Made by a program: the position numbers and the translations under genes. A stretch of 5,313 nucleotides of DNA, taken from positions 1-5,313 of the forward strand of contig JAKFXU010000212.1 in NCBI GenBank assembly GCA_021731215.1, read 5' to 3'. Positions 5,274-5,313 of the stretch are shown here, one piece after another (positions within the stretch are counted from its first letter, which is position 1; each line of letters opens with the position of its first letter). This stretch comes from Rhodoferax sp. Its GTDB lineage: Bacteria > Pseudomonadota > Gammaproteobacteria > Burkholderiales > Burkholderiaceae_C. The notes below the pieces were generated by a model. It had not been told where the DNA came from. It saw nothing but the letters and a program-made list of their open reading frames with translations, and searched no databases.

Positions 5274-5313
5274 TGCGGCAGAACTCAGTGCAATTGGCTT
5301 CATGGTTAAAAGT

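Noticed and set aside
5115..5303. 62-codon minus-strand frame upstream of ftsZ
   Set aside because: It reads straight through the intergenic repeat and hairpins, with no ribosome site or domain.

Overview
The window looks like a core chromosomal segment of a high-GC betaproteobacterium of the order Burkholderiales, most likely family Comamonadaceae (Rhodoferax/Polaromonas/Acidovorax-like). This rests on the style of the FtsZ, RuvA and YbeZ proteins and on GC-rich intergenic repeats of a type I remember from that family. It is not based on a database search.

Layout, left to right. (1) The 3' part of an alpha-carbonic-anhydrase-like gene (+), open to the left edge. (2) A TehB-like SAM-dependent methyltransferase gene (-), whose 3' end overlaps the carbonic anhydrase gene tail to tail by 32 bp. 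(3) ruvA (-), 20 bp upstream of the methyltransferase gene and probably in the same transcript. (4) A 40-bp divergent gap. (5) A PhoH-family ATPase gene, ybeZ (+), with a TTG start. (6) A 153-bp gap filled by repeat-like DNA. (7) ybeY (+), the endoribonuclease partner of YbeZ. (8) An 84-bp convergent gap. (9) ftsZ (-). (10) About 270 bp upstream of ftsZ, holding a pair of 12-bp direct repeats, two inverted repeats and a second copy of the GC-rich intergenic repeat.

Functionally these are housekeeping genes: Holliday-junction processing (RuvA), rRNA maturation and ribosome quality control (YbeZ-YbeY) and cell division (FtsZ). The carbonic anhydrase and methyltransferase genes are accessory.

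I see no mobile element, CRISPR array, RNA gene or new multi-gene system. The most notable points are these. The carbonic-anhydrase-like protein has lost a zinc-ligand histidine and other catalytic residues, so it looks like a pseudoenzyme. Repeat DNA separates ybeZ from ybeY, yet it keeps a 52-codon frame open that ends in a TGATG overlap inside ybeY. The two near-identical GC-rich repeats lie about 2.1 kb apart.
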